DNA of 64,000 bases from Acephala macrosclerotiorum (Eukaryota; Ascomycota; Leotiomycetes; Helotiales; Mollisiaceae). The stretch lies in the NCBI GenBank assembly GCA_014904845.1, contig MU119236.1:251758-315757 (forward strand), given 5' to 3'. Numbering within the stretch: position 1 is the first letter of the stretch; every line of letters begins with the position of its first letter. The position numbers were made by a program, and so were the translations under genes. The notes below the pieces were generated by a model, which did no database searches, was not told where the DNA came from, and worked only from the letters and a program-made list of their open reading frames with translations. This document shows, one piece after another, positions 36,326 to 46,698 of this stretch.

Positions 36326-38388
36326 ATGTCTTCTGAGGCTTCATCGAGCTCCGAGCGCGATCCTCAACATGCAGTATTGCCAACTATCGCGGAGGAGCGA
36401 GAGTCCTTGCTAGCTGCCGGCGATGTCGAGGCTCAGGATCCACCCAAGCAGAAGTTCTCGTGGAAGAACCTGCCGCACAAACAACAGCTTGCCGTTCTCT
36501 GCCTTGCTCGACTGGCAGATTCCTTCGCAATCTACTCAACCCAGGTAAACAATGTGGATCAAGTAAGACTAATACAGACTGACCTCTCCAGGCATACATG
36601 TTCTACCAGCTCAGATATTTCAACCCTGATGCCACAGACACCCAGATCTCAATTCAGGCGGGCTTTCTTGTGACATCGAAGACTGTTGTCCAGTTGTTCA
36701 CGGGAGTACTTTGGGGAATTGCCGCGGATTCGCAACACTTTGGAAGGAGACCAGTCTTGGCGATTGGGTTGTTCTGTTCTGGTATTGTTTGCTGAAAATA
36801 CTGCTGACGCCTTGGCTAACATTGTGAAGGGTTTTGGTGTATCTGGTATGGGTTTTCGCAGAATATCCTCACGGCCGCAGTGTGCAGAGTGTTCGGTGGG
36901 GCCATGAGCAGTAATGTGGGAATCACTAAGACTGTCATCGGAGACCTCTATCCAGAAGAAGGGTCAGTCCAGAGATCCAGCTGGTGATTTGTGTTGCAGT
37001 TGACTGATTTCGAGTAGTCACCGCTCTCGAGCCTTCGTCCTCCTACCCCTCTTCGCAAATATTGGCATGTTCCTGGGACCACTTGTTGGTGGGTTTTCGA
37101 GCGAGACAGGGGGGAACTGGATCCTGAAGGCATATCCATTCGCATTACCAAACATCATCGCCGCCGCCTTGTATGCTGTGGCTGCTATTGTCGTGTCACT
37201 GGGGCTTGAGGAGACGCTACCAGGCCGCAACGAGTCGGAAGGGTCCGTAGCTAAACTTTTGTGGAACAAGCTCACAACACCAGTTATCCCTTACACCGGC
37301 GTCGACACCGATGCCTTTGACTCCCCTGGCTCAAGCACCTGAACGACCCCGAACTTCTCATCACTTCATCCCAGGATACTGGGTCCCATAACAGGGCAGA
37401 CGAGATAGCACTCGGGGCAGCTGGAAATCTTTCTATCTGGGAAGTCTTGACTCCGAACGTTCTCCTTACAATACTTGCTCAATTCCTGGTCGCAGGCCAC
37501 ATCGCCACGTTCACATATCTCTGGGCAGTTTTCTTGAGTATACCCGTTGCAGAACCGAAAGATCAACACGGACTCATTTGGTTCAGTGGTGGTCTTGGAA
37601 TGAGCTCGGGTTCTGTGGGCTTCGCGATGTCATTGCTTGGAGCTGTTGCGGTTGTTTTGCAAGTCTTTGTCTATCCCATTTTGAGCGACAGGTGCGGAAA
37701 ACTTCGTATATGGAGATACGCCGTATGCATCTTCCCTGTCGCCTACGCTCTAGCTCCCTACCCAGCACGGTTTGGTGCGTCTGATTTCGAAGCGTCAGAC
37801 ATTTTGAGCGGGCGGAGGATCCTTTTCTGGCTTTCAATGTGCGCTGTTCCGCTTCTATTTATCGCCGGCAAGATATGCACCACACCAGCATTGGCACTTC
37901 TCATTAACGATTGCACTCCAAATCCCTCGTTGCGAGGCAGAGTCAACTCAGCTGGAACTGCGGCCGGAAACTTAGGCAGAACGGCATTTCCAGCCATCGT
38001 ATTTGCCGTCTTCGGCAAAGGTCTGGACATTGGCATAGTTGGAGCAGGGTTCTGGTGCCTTGCATTTCTTGCTGTATTGGCATGTATTGAGAGTCGGTGG
38101 GTCAGTGGAGGTACGAAAAAGGAAAAAATCGCCCAAGAGGAGGAAGAAAGCTCTGTCCATGGAGAGGAAGATCGTGGCTTGGCTGAGGATGCTGGACCAG
38201 AAGTGGTCAGACCTTCGCCTAAATCCTCGAGAAGTGCGCCGTTTGCGCCCGAGACACCTCTGCGTAGGCATCAGGTACGGAACAAGACTGATGGATTCGA
38301 ATGATACTGACTTCTTTTGCAGGGAGCGATTATGCCCGCACCTATTTTAGATCCAGCTGCCACAATACATCACGGTGCTGAGAAGTAG
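36326..38388 (+). CDS. DHA1-type MFS transporter, possible one-base frameshift in the central loop
   Basis: The exons are 36326-36544, 36592-36781, 36830-36962, 37018-38274 and 38323-38388, all with in-phase GT..AG ends. A hydrophilic N-terminus leads to LARLADSFAIYSTQAYMFYQL, the loop motif GIAADSQHFGRRPVL, and helices up to LGLEETLPGR. A central cytosolic loop and six more helices (GGLGMSSGSVGFAM, LRGRVNSAGTAAGNLGRT) follow. The family exports drugs or metabolites by proton antiport. In the central loop the frame changes near 37319: upstream reads PYTGVDTDAFD, downstream LPWLKHLNDPELL one base off. An intron from GTCGAC at 37301 to CCCAG at 37372 would also restore the frame, but its donor is poor. 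So the gene is either intact with a weak intron or carries a single deletion. Confidence 0.75.
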
Positions 38389-39072
38389 GGAATTGGCTGT
38401 GCGGTTACCTTGACCACTTCGAAATCAGATTAGAGATACATCAGCACACAAAGAATTGAAACAATCATCCTTTTCTGGTGAAGAAAACTTTTGACAACGT
38501 GATAGGGGTTACTTTCAATCACGTTTCTCTTCTCCACGTCCTCCTCACCCCCCAGCCTTTAAAATCTCCTCATTGTGGACTGGACCCCTGAGGGACCGGT
38601 TGTAGAGCCTAAATGGATAAAGTCGGTCGCTATAATATTGTTCCGGGGCCTGCAGAAGCGCTACAAACCCTCCATTGATTCCACGACTCATCTTCCACAA
38701 CACCTTGCTCCTCACTGCAGAAGAGATTTGACTTCCGGAACAACAATCATCCAGCGCGTATCGGACATGACGAGTTAGAGATCTGATGATAGCGGGAAAC
38801 TTTCATCCCCACAAAATTTCCGCTGCTGGGGACAGCTTCCCGGAAGCCGGGCCTTCGGTGCCTTGATCAACAGCTGCAGAAGTTGGACGAGATGCAGGGC
38901 CTTACGAGATCACAGAAGATCATGCAGATGAGGGGAGGGATTAGCGCATATTACCCAGATGAGGGGAGTATAAGATGCTGGCTCCCGGCAGGTAATTGAA
39001 CTCTGCGGTCTCCCAATTGTGCACAGTCAAGCTCACCACAATCACAGTGCCGTTGGCCTCGGATCAAGCATA
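38389..39072. promoter_or_regulatory. Promoter region of the GH3 gene
   Basis: The stretch has a TATA-like GTATAAGA at 38967-38974, about 100 bp before the GH3 start. Upstream is a short repeat in which AGATGAGGGGAG appears twice (about 38929 and 38957). One CTGGGG that fits the carbon-repressor site SYGGRG lies near 38826. Control by carbon catabolite repression would suit a secreted glycosidase but is inference. Confidence 0.4.
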
Positions 39073-41595
39073 ATGAAGTTCTCTTCTGCGATTGCGATTG
39101 CGACTGCGCTCTTCCTCTCTACCTCCCTTGCTGACAATACGAATTCCACGCCTCTCTACAAGAATCCTCAGGCGAGTGTCGATGACAGGGTTGCAGATCT
39201 CCTCAGCCGCATGACGATCGAAGAGAAGACGTCTCAATTGGTTCAGGGCGATATCTCGAATTGGATCAATGTCACAGACAATAGCTTCAATGCCTCCGGT
39301 CTGGTCTGGAACATGGAGACAAGAGGTGGTCAATTTTACGTCGGATACCCGGTTCCTCAGCAATGGATTGCAGAGGGTGTGAAGACGGCTCAAGACTACC
39401 TTCTCCATAATACGACACTTGGTATCCCTGCATTGGTCCAGAGTGAGGGCATTCATGGGTTCTTGATTGGGAATGCTACCATCTTCAACTCTCCAATTGC
39501 GTACGCTTGTTCGTGGAATCCCGCATTGATCCAGAAGATGGGAGCGGCGATTGCACAAGAGTCCCTCGCATTGGGCGTCAATCAAATATTTGCGCCGCTT
39601 GGTGATTTGGCAAGAGAGTTGAGATATGGAAGAGTAGAGGAGACTTTTGGAGAGGATGGATTCTTGGCAGGAGAAATTGGCTATGCATACATCGTTGGTG
39701 AGCTTCCGTTCTGTCGGTGTAGATGGGAGGAAAGCTAATAATTGTAATAGGCTTGCAGGGCGGCAATGTCAGTGCAACTGTCAAGCATTTTGCTGCCTAC
39801 GCCACGCCAGAGCAAGGTCTGAATACCGGACCAGTCCACGGTGGAGAACGCGAGCTCCGAACTACATATCTCCCTTCGTACAAACGCCAAATTATCGACG
39901 CAGGCGCCTACTCGATCATGTCTTCCTATTCCGCGTACGATGGAGTTCCGCTCATCACGAACCACCACATTCTCACGGACATTCTGCGGAATGAGTGGGG
40001 CTACAAATACTGGGTAACAAGTGACGCTGGAGCCACCGATCGCATCTGCAACAGCTTCAAGATGTGCCAATCGAGTCCCTTAGACAAGGAAGCCGTGACT
40101 ATGTTCGCATTGCCAGCTGGAAATGATGTCGAGATGGGTGGTGGATCCTATAATTTCGAGACGATTCCTGCATTGGTCAAATCTGGAAAGTTGGATGAGA
40201 AGATTGTGGATACGGCGGTGTCTCGACTGCTGCGAGCTAAGTTTGCGATGGGCCTGTTCGAGAACCCGTACCTAGCTGTCCCTGCGAGCGAAGCCCCTTC
40301 GAAAATCCACACTCCAGAGACGATCGCGTTGGCAAGAGAGATTGATGGAGAGTCGATTGTCTTGCTGGAGAATCACAACGACCTTTTGCCGCTGAAGAAG
40401 ACTGCGAAGGTTGCTGTTATTGGGCCAATGGCGTATGGCTACATGAATGTAGGTCAACTTTTCCCAGATTCTGAACGATGCTAACTCGAGTAGTACGGCG
40501 ACTATGTAGTCAAGGACAGTCAATATCGTGGTGTCACACCCCTAGATGGCATCAAGGCTGCCAGCCAAGGAAGTAGGTTCAATAGCACTCATTGAAGATG
40601 GTCTTGGCTGACAATCCGAAGCTGTTACTTATGCGCAGGGATGCGAGAGATGGTCGAACGATCAATCTGGGTTCGCTGAAGCTATTGAGGTTGCAGAAGC
40701 TGCCGATTTTGCTGTGGTGGTAGTTGGAACCTGGAGTGTACGTGAAAACCTATCAAAGAAGATCAGACATTCTGACATAATGTAGCGTGATCAATACCAA
40801 CTTTGGAGAGGATTCAACGCAACGACCGGAGAGCACATTGACACTGCTTCCCTCAATTTGGTCGGCGCCATGCCCCATCTTGTGTCTGCAATCATCAACA
40901 CAGGAAAACCAACAGTGGTTGTCTTTTCTTCCGGCAAGCCTATCACAGAGGCCTGGATCTCGCAAAACGCTTCCGCGCTGGTGCAACAATTCTATCCATC
41001 AGAGGAAGGAGGCAATGCTCTTGCGGACGTCTTGTTCGGAGATGTCAATCCCAGCGGAAAGCTATCTGTCGGATTTCCATACGATGTCGGAACCACTCCA
41101 ATTTACTACGATTACTTGAATAGTGGACGTGGCTCTTCTCCCGGTCACGAATATCCCAACGGCACCCTCGTCTTCAATTCTGAGTACGTCCTCAACTCGC
41201 CTCTGCCGCTATACGAGTTCGGCTACGGAAAGTCCTACTCGACCTTCTCATATGGCCCTCTGGAGTTGTCTAAGACGAATTCATCTGCCAGCGAAACGAT
41301 CACTGCCACCGTACGAGTCACGAACAACTCAACACGTGACGGGACCGAGGTTGTTCAACTCTATGTCTCGGACCTCATCGCATCCGTTGCAGTCCCAAAT
41401 ATTGTCCTCCGAGGCTTCTCGAAGGTTCCAATCGCCGCTGGAAAGACAGCCACTGTTTCGATTCCTCTGTCGGTCGCGGATCTAGGGTTGTGGAATATCA
41501 ACATGCAGTATGTTGTTGAGCCAGGTGACTTCTTAGTCTTTGTTGGAAGCTCGAGTGCAGATCTTAGATCTAATGCTACTCTGACTGTTGGCTGA
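39073..41595 (+). CDS. Secreted glycoside hydrolase family 3 (beta-glucosidase/xylosidase type)
   Basis: The exons are 39073-39697, 39751-40448, 40494-40572, 40622-40737 and 40786-41595, giving 775 residues; every junction is GT..AG and in phase. A signal peptide (residues about 1-20, cleaved near LADNT) precedes the TIM-barrel domain with LLSRMTIEEKTSQL, VKHFAAY and the catalytic-nucleophile motif WVTSDAGATD (Asp about 300). The second domain contains SIVLLEN, VVVVGTW and the loop GDVNPSGKL, and the C-terminal fibronectin-III-like domain is present (YEFGYGKSYSTFSYG). The enzyme releases terminal sugars from plant-wall oligosaccharides outside the cell; glucose or xylose specificity cannot be told. 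The neighbouring GH5 enzyme fits a polysaccharide-degrading role. Confidence 0.94.
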
Positions 41596-42220
41596 GTGGC
41601 CGACAGATGAAAAGTTGAGATAGTGATGAATGATAATGTATACTCTTCCGCTTCAGGCGTCTTCCTGTGCAGAATGTGTAGCGAGTGCCTGCTCCCTGGA
41701 TCTTGTTGGAAGAGCATGAGCAGGGCAATATATTGTTCCGTCCCGAAGCTCACGAGAGGTCGAATTATGGCAAGACGGCCCGAAAGCCCATCTCTGAAGT
41801 TTAATCCATTGCGTGACTTGAAGACAAGAATACCCCGCCGTCAAGTGAGGGGCAGTCTTGAAGGCGGCCGACTCGGCGAATAGATGATCCATGTTAGATC
41901 CGCATGTTATCCCATGCTCCACTTGCCCTCAAGCGCGCCTATGCCCTTCGAGTCTTGTCGTATAGTTTTTCTGTAGATGAGAACTTTCTTGATGATCAAG
42001 AATGCGCTCCTCTAGAGAGGTGCGCTGGTGTTCTCTTTGCCCCTGCGCCCGCGAGTCATGGAAAGTTTAGGATTTCCGAATCCAGCTGCAGTCATACAGA
42101 GACAATCGCCTTAATGAAGCAAGAATCGAATTGTATCTACAAAATTAGGGAAATGTGTACACGAGAAGCTATCTGGAGAAAACGCTCTCCACACCTCCAA
42201 ATCATCCCGAGCCATCCCCT
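41596..42220. other. Convergent intergenic, 625 bp
   Basis: The 3' ends of the GH3 and GH5 genes meet here. No supported gene is present. Confidence 0.5.
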
Positions 42221-43693
42221 TTACTGCCCCGAACAAGCATTCACATCCACGTTCGCAGGATTCGTTGGAATGACCCCAGCAGCAACGGCATCTACTTCTA
42301 TTAGCATATCTCGGCTTGAAATTTTTTTTCTTCTTTTTTTCGAGCAATATCCCACGTACCTCGATAACTCCACCGATAATCCCCAAATTGAATCTTCCAA
42401 GTCCAAAAGATCCACCCATTAGTATCCTTCTCATACGTCAAAACCTGCGCCGCGAACCACTGCTTGTAAAACGCCTGTTGCGTGCTTGGATCCCAAACAC
42501 TCGTCCACTCCACGTCACCAGGGACACCGAGACTAAACTCTCCTATGATGACGGGGGTGTCGCCATCACTGGCTCGGTTGCTGGTGCAAGAGTTATTGAG
42601 GTAGGAAGACATTGACGTCGTGATTCCGGACCATCTAAGATAGCGGTGGTCATCGTAGGCCATGAAGTATTGGTTTGTGAGGGATTGCTTGGGGTCTCCG
42701 GAGCCCCAGCTGCCGTCCATGGGTTGGACGTGAAGGTAGTTGTTTGCTGCAACGCCGAGGGCGGATTCAGCTGATCTGATGGCCTTGAGTAGGGTCAATT
42801 CGTGTTGTTCTTTTTCGGAGATGGTAGAGACTTACGGAGTATGCTGCGGGGTAGTAATTTGTGCGCATAGTTGCGACGGCGTCAGCATTCTGAAGGGGCT
42901 CGTTGACGATGCCGATCATGCCAACATTTCTGAAAGCATGGGTTGTATGGATCAAGTTCGTGAGCCAAGAGAGGAAAGTTTCTGCTCGGGCGTATTGGTA
43001 GTCGACGTAGAATCCCGGGGTTGAAGCAAACTGTGTTAAAAGTCAGCAAGTAGTTCAGGGTCATGACTGTTTGTTGCCATTGTCAGATCTCAAGCAGAAG
43101 ATCTAAGATTCAACAAAGTTCACCTGTCCAGTGTCGGAGTCTTGAGCGGTTTGAGCGCCAGGTGCTCCATGCAAATCAATGATGATATAGAACCCCGCAT
43201 CACTAGCCCAACCACACAGCCGCTTAAGGTAACCAAGTCCACCCTGAGGAAAATGTTCGCTGTCGCTATACACGAGATCTTCCTTCATCCAATACCCGAC
43301 AGGGACTCGAATGGTGTTCAGTCCGTAGCTTTTCATTTGGGCGATATCGCTCTGGGTAATCCATGAGTTCCAGTGTGCTTGAAATACCAGGTTCGCTTGT
43401 GCCTGTCCAAGGTAGGAGACACAGTCGAATTCTGAAGCTTGGCCTGCGCATCCCATGTTTGACCATTCCGTCTCAGCGAGCCAGGGCTCAAAGACGAAGA
43501 GGGAGCCTAGGTTGACACCTCTTATTTTCCCCGAAGCTTGTAGCCATCGCTTGGAAGTCTTGTTGGTACCAATGGCAGAATGGTCGAAGAGATTCGACCC
43601 ATCAGCGGCGTAGATTTTCCTGTCCATACCTGGCAACCAGGCCCTTGCTGGACCTGCAGCAAGTAGAGCCGCAAGAAGAGGAATTAAATACAT
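42221..43693 (-). CDS. Secreted glycoside hydrolase family 5 (exo-1,3- or endo-1,6-beta-glucanase type)
   Basis: The exons on the minus strand are 43693-43124, 43030-42836, 42783-42360 and 42297-42221, giving 421 residues, all in phase. A signal peptide ([19 protein letters not shown]) is followed by [33 protein letters not shown] and [12 protein letters not shown]. The acid/base glutamate lies in GIVNEP and the nucleophile glutamate in VIIGEFSLG, with the closing WTWK of the fold. The family cuts fungal or plant beta-glucans in the wall or medium. The third intron carries long T runs on the plus strand (42322-42340) but ordinary splice ends. The gene is intact. Confidence 0.94.
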
Positions 43694-43899
43694 TGCAAAA
43701 CGGAGGAGGTAAGGGTAGTTGGGATGAAGGAATGAGTTCTTCAACAAAAGGAAATGGGAGGTACTTATACACCCGGATCCTACCACACAGATGCTGGCAG
43801 CTTGTGTAACTGCTCACTGACGAGAATGCAAGAAGGGCTTTTATCCATCAGCCACACCCACGAGGCATACCGGCGCTCCTACGAATAGGCTACGCGCGA

Positions 43900-44126
43900 A
43901 AAACCCATGGGGGATAAAACCTCATTTTACCCCCGCCCCATGGGGTGGTTTTGGGTGGGGGTTTTTTTTGTAAATTTTATAAAAAACTTTTTTAAATTTT
44001 TATTAATTACTTTGAAATAAAATTTTCAAAAAATAAAATCCGAAATTAAAGTTTTAAAATTATTTAAATTTCGAAGTTTTAAAATTAACCGCTATAAATT
44101 GTATATAACTTTCTTCGAGCAGTCGT

Positions 44127-44182
<56 letters not shown>

Positions 44183-44200
44183 TTTTTTTTTTTTTTTTTA

Positions 44201-44231
<31 letters not shown>

Positions 44232-44342
44232 TTTTTACTATAGTAGTTTTTTAATTTACAAATGGATTTTTTTATTGCCTGTCCGACTAAAGATTCATAT
44301 CAACTTTATTCGTAGGCACGTAAAAAGAATTACTTTTCCGAC
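43900..44342. repeat. AT-rich tract with long poly-T run
   Basis: After a G/C-rich patch at 43905-43965 the sequence becomes almost pure A/T. AAGTTTTAAAATTA occurs twice (near 44049 and 44075), and a T run of 100 nt at 44129-44228 is broken only by AG at 44181-44182 and A at 44200. This composition is what RIP-decayed repeats look like, and the T run may be the reverse image of a poly-A tail of an old minus-strand insertion. No gene is seen. Confidence 0.7.
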
Positions 44343-44577
44343 GTACGCAATTATCCGCACACCATATACGCGAAAATCAAAAAACATCAAAATATCAACA
44401 AAATCGACAGCTTGTAACGATAGCAATAACAGCTCAAATCTCATGAAAATTATACCAGACGATTAGTATTGCTCTTCTCTTTAATTAGAGCTTAATTTCG
44501 AGAAGTTTTATCGTCTTGTTTATTAATACCAAAGTGTTGAAGTTGGTAACTTTTTTGGTGTGCGGATAATTGCGTAC
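44343..44577. mobile_element. Short TIR element (MITE), 235 bp
   Basis: Perfect 21-bp inverted repeats at 44343-44363 and 44557-44577 enclose 193 bp without coding capacity. If the outer TA on each side is the target duplication, the inverted repeat reads CGCAATTATCCGCACACC inwards from both ends. TA targets and short internal sequence fit a non-autonomous Tc1/mariner- or pogo-type element. Internal sequence is AT-rich. No transposase is present in the window. Confidence 0.8.
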
Positions 44578-45010
44578 ACCTGGAGTCACATTAATAATGG
44601 GCGTTTTCGCCTAAATTTTAACCGAGGTGTCTAAATCTAGCGATTTGATTGGTCTGTTAACGTGACGAATACCAAAACTTCAACTATATTGCGCCTATAA
44701 CTATAATCTATCAATTAATCTAAATTGCATAAGACTTATAGGTAAATTGAAACTCAATTAAATACCACCAGATTCCAAGTTTCAAGTGGTTTTATTAATC
44801 CGTTGTTAGGCAAATCAATAGAATATAGTCGCACTTAGCAAAAATCGCGACAGCAAAACTCTCCCAAGTGCGCTTCTGCCTTAGGCACTAGGGCTGGTAA
44901 CCGCACCCTCTGGTGAGAAACACTAAAACTCTCCAAGTGCGTTTCTGCCTTAGATATTAAGGCACTTAAGTGCTGGAACACCAAAAATCTGCTCTACGGC
45001 TGCGCAGCTT

Positions 45011-45425
45011 GGTGCGATATCCCGGACATGCAGCTACTGCCCTCTGGCGGGTGGAATATTATGGGGCTACTGAGCGGGGGGGGAAAGCCTGGATGACTCG
45101 CTGGGACGGAGTGGAGAGACACTGAAGGGATTGGCTGAGAGGCTGCCAGGACAACGGCTCTGAGGCAATGGTGGTATGCTAGGGCAAAAGTGACAGAGGC
45201 ACAGGCAAGAAGGTTGGACTCTAGCCAGGGCCGGAAAACTTAGCTATGCCTAGGGGGCATAGCTTGTACAACAGGGCGCTCTTTTTTTTGTAGATAGTTT
45301 TTGGGTGTTCAGAATTGCAAGTGTACATAGCCGTGTACACTATAGGGGTAGTTAGACTTGGTCTGGCTCCAACAGTCTAATTGCCTAACGGCAGCCGCAG
45401 ACTCAAAATGAATTCCATTCCATTC
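45011..45425 (+). mobile_element. Retroposed element A (SINE or 5'-truncated LINE end), 415 bp
   Basis: The element is flanked by perfect 14-bp direct repeats CGGCTGCGCAGCTT at 44997-45010 and 45426-45439. Its 3' end has the hairpin at 45374-45403 and then a short ATTCC-type repeat tail (45411-45425). Without the element and one repeat copy, the flanks join into the sequence seen unbroken at about 45650-45670. These are the hallmarks of target-primed reverse transcription. No reverse transcriptase is encoded, so it was moved in trans or is 5'-truncated. The plus orientation is set by the tail. Confidence 0.82.
45374..45403 (+). other. 3'-terminal hairpin of retroposed element A
   Basis: The outer stem AGTCT/AGACT (45374-45378 with 45399-45403) encloses the inner stem TGCC/GGCA with loop TAAC (45382-45393). 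The spacers are 3 nt on the left and 5 nt on the right, the same as in element B. It is likely the RNA signal recognised by the reverse transcriptase. Confidence 0.75.
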
Positions 45426-45745
45426 CGGCTGCGCAGCTTTCGAGGGGGGTCCCAGGGTGTTCCCCTAGAATTATATATTAAGTAAAGTGATTTAAATTAA
45501 TTGAACCGATCGTAATAACTTAATATAAGAGACGGGGGTCTCAGGGGGCGTCCCCCTGGTAGTGTCCTCTGGTGTGAGGCTCTGCCAGAGGTGTATTTCT
45601 GCCTAAGGCGCTAAGGCAACAACAAAACACTAGAATCTTCTTCTTTTTAGCTCTATAGCTGCGCAACTCTCGAGGGGGGCCCCAGGTCTCCCCTGGGTAT
45701 GAATTGAGGCTCTACTAGAAGTGTGTCTCTGCCTTAGGCATGCAG

Positions 45746-46698
45746 CGGCACCATTTTCATGCCCAAAAGGATCAAGAACTACTTCGTAGACAGGGCCAGT
45801 CAAAAGGAAGCAACGTCGCATGCGCTCAGCAGTGCCAACGTTGAAGTGCCACGGACATCCAGACATCGGAAGCTGACCAGATGAGGAGTGTCATGGAGAT
45901 GACTACAGGACCAGCCCAATGAACGCGGAGAATTTTGGCGGAGGATCACCTCCTCGAGGAAAGTATCTTTGAGCTTCAAGCTAAGAATTGGCCATCCGCT
46001 CAGGTTCGCGATGTAGGATTGACATGTGCTGAAGCTTTAATTCTATTCGACTTAAGCTCTGCAGTGTGGTTTTAAGCTTATTGTGCTTGTGGAGATTTCT
46101 GTTACTATGGACTATCAGCTTGTCGGCCGCTGTTGAACGGTTTGAGGGAAAGAGATCTCGGCTTCTGATATTGTTCACGCCACAAAACTAAACAGATGTC
46201 TTTGTCAGCATAAAGAGTTCGTTGGACTTGCTCATAGCGTTTAAGGCTGAATTCCGATGATTTAATTCTATGGGAAGACAAGCTGATGGGCTGACGGAAG
46301 ATCTCGCAAACACTCAAATCCTACGGATTGAAAATGAGAAAGACTGGCTTCGTTTCTCTGTCCAATGGAACCGTTCTCCCGATCCCCTCGTATTGTTCGG
46401 CACCGATAATGAGGCTACATCACTGACCACAACGACGGTTCCCTCAGCGGCGTAAATCGAGGCGCTTGACAGGGTATTCCAGCACAGCATATCGCTAGAA
46501 TGCCTATATTGGACAAGCGTTGAGTGCGTTAGTACCCCGGATCGACCACTACCGCGCGCACGCTCTGTAGATCTTCAAGCCATGCCATCATGATAACGAC
46601 GACATTTTTTTTAACAATTTTTACGCACAACCGCACATATTAGCAATGGCTCCCCCAACCATTATGCCGCCGTGCGGCTTTTCCGACACAAGATCACG
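45746..46698. other. Unassigned stretch after the repeat island
   Basis: This is about 950 bp. On the minus strand around 45860-45740 a short frame reads like a piece of a real protein (CPWHFNVGTAERMRRCFLLT, then PVYEVVLDPFGHENG), but I cannot place it and it runs into the repeat. It may be a gene fragment cut by the repeats. The rest shows nothing I can support. Confidence 0.35.

Larger units (their letters stand above)
44862..45745. repeat. Degenerate repeat family, three to four diverged copies
   Basis: A unit containing AAGTGCGTTTCTGCCTTAG, a run with AACACTA/AACACCA, then CTCTA-GCTGCGCA-CTCGAGGGGGG and a CCCAGG patch is seen three times. One copy begins about 44868. A second begins about 44932 and continues at 45440 after an insertion. 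A third spans about 45575-45700. A partial fourth start follows at about 45712. Copies differ mostly by transitions. No open frame is present. It is the host sequence for the retroposed element at 45011-45425. Confidence 0.7.

Noticed and set aside
44871..45740. Repeated short units as a CRISPR array
   Set aside because: Units are diverged, unevenly spaced and the genome is fungal; they are transposon-like repeats.
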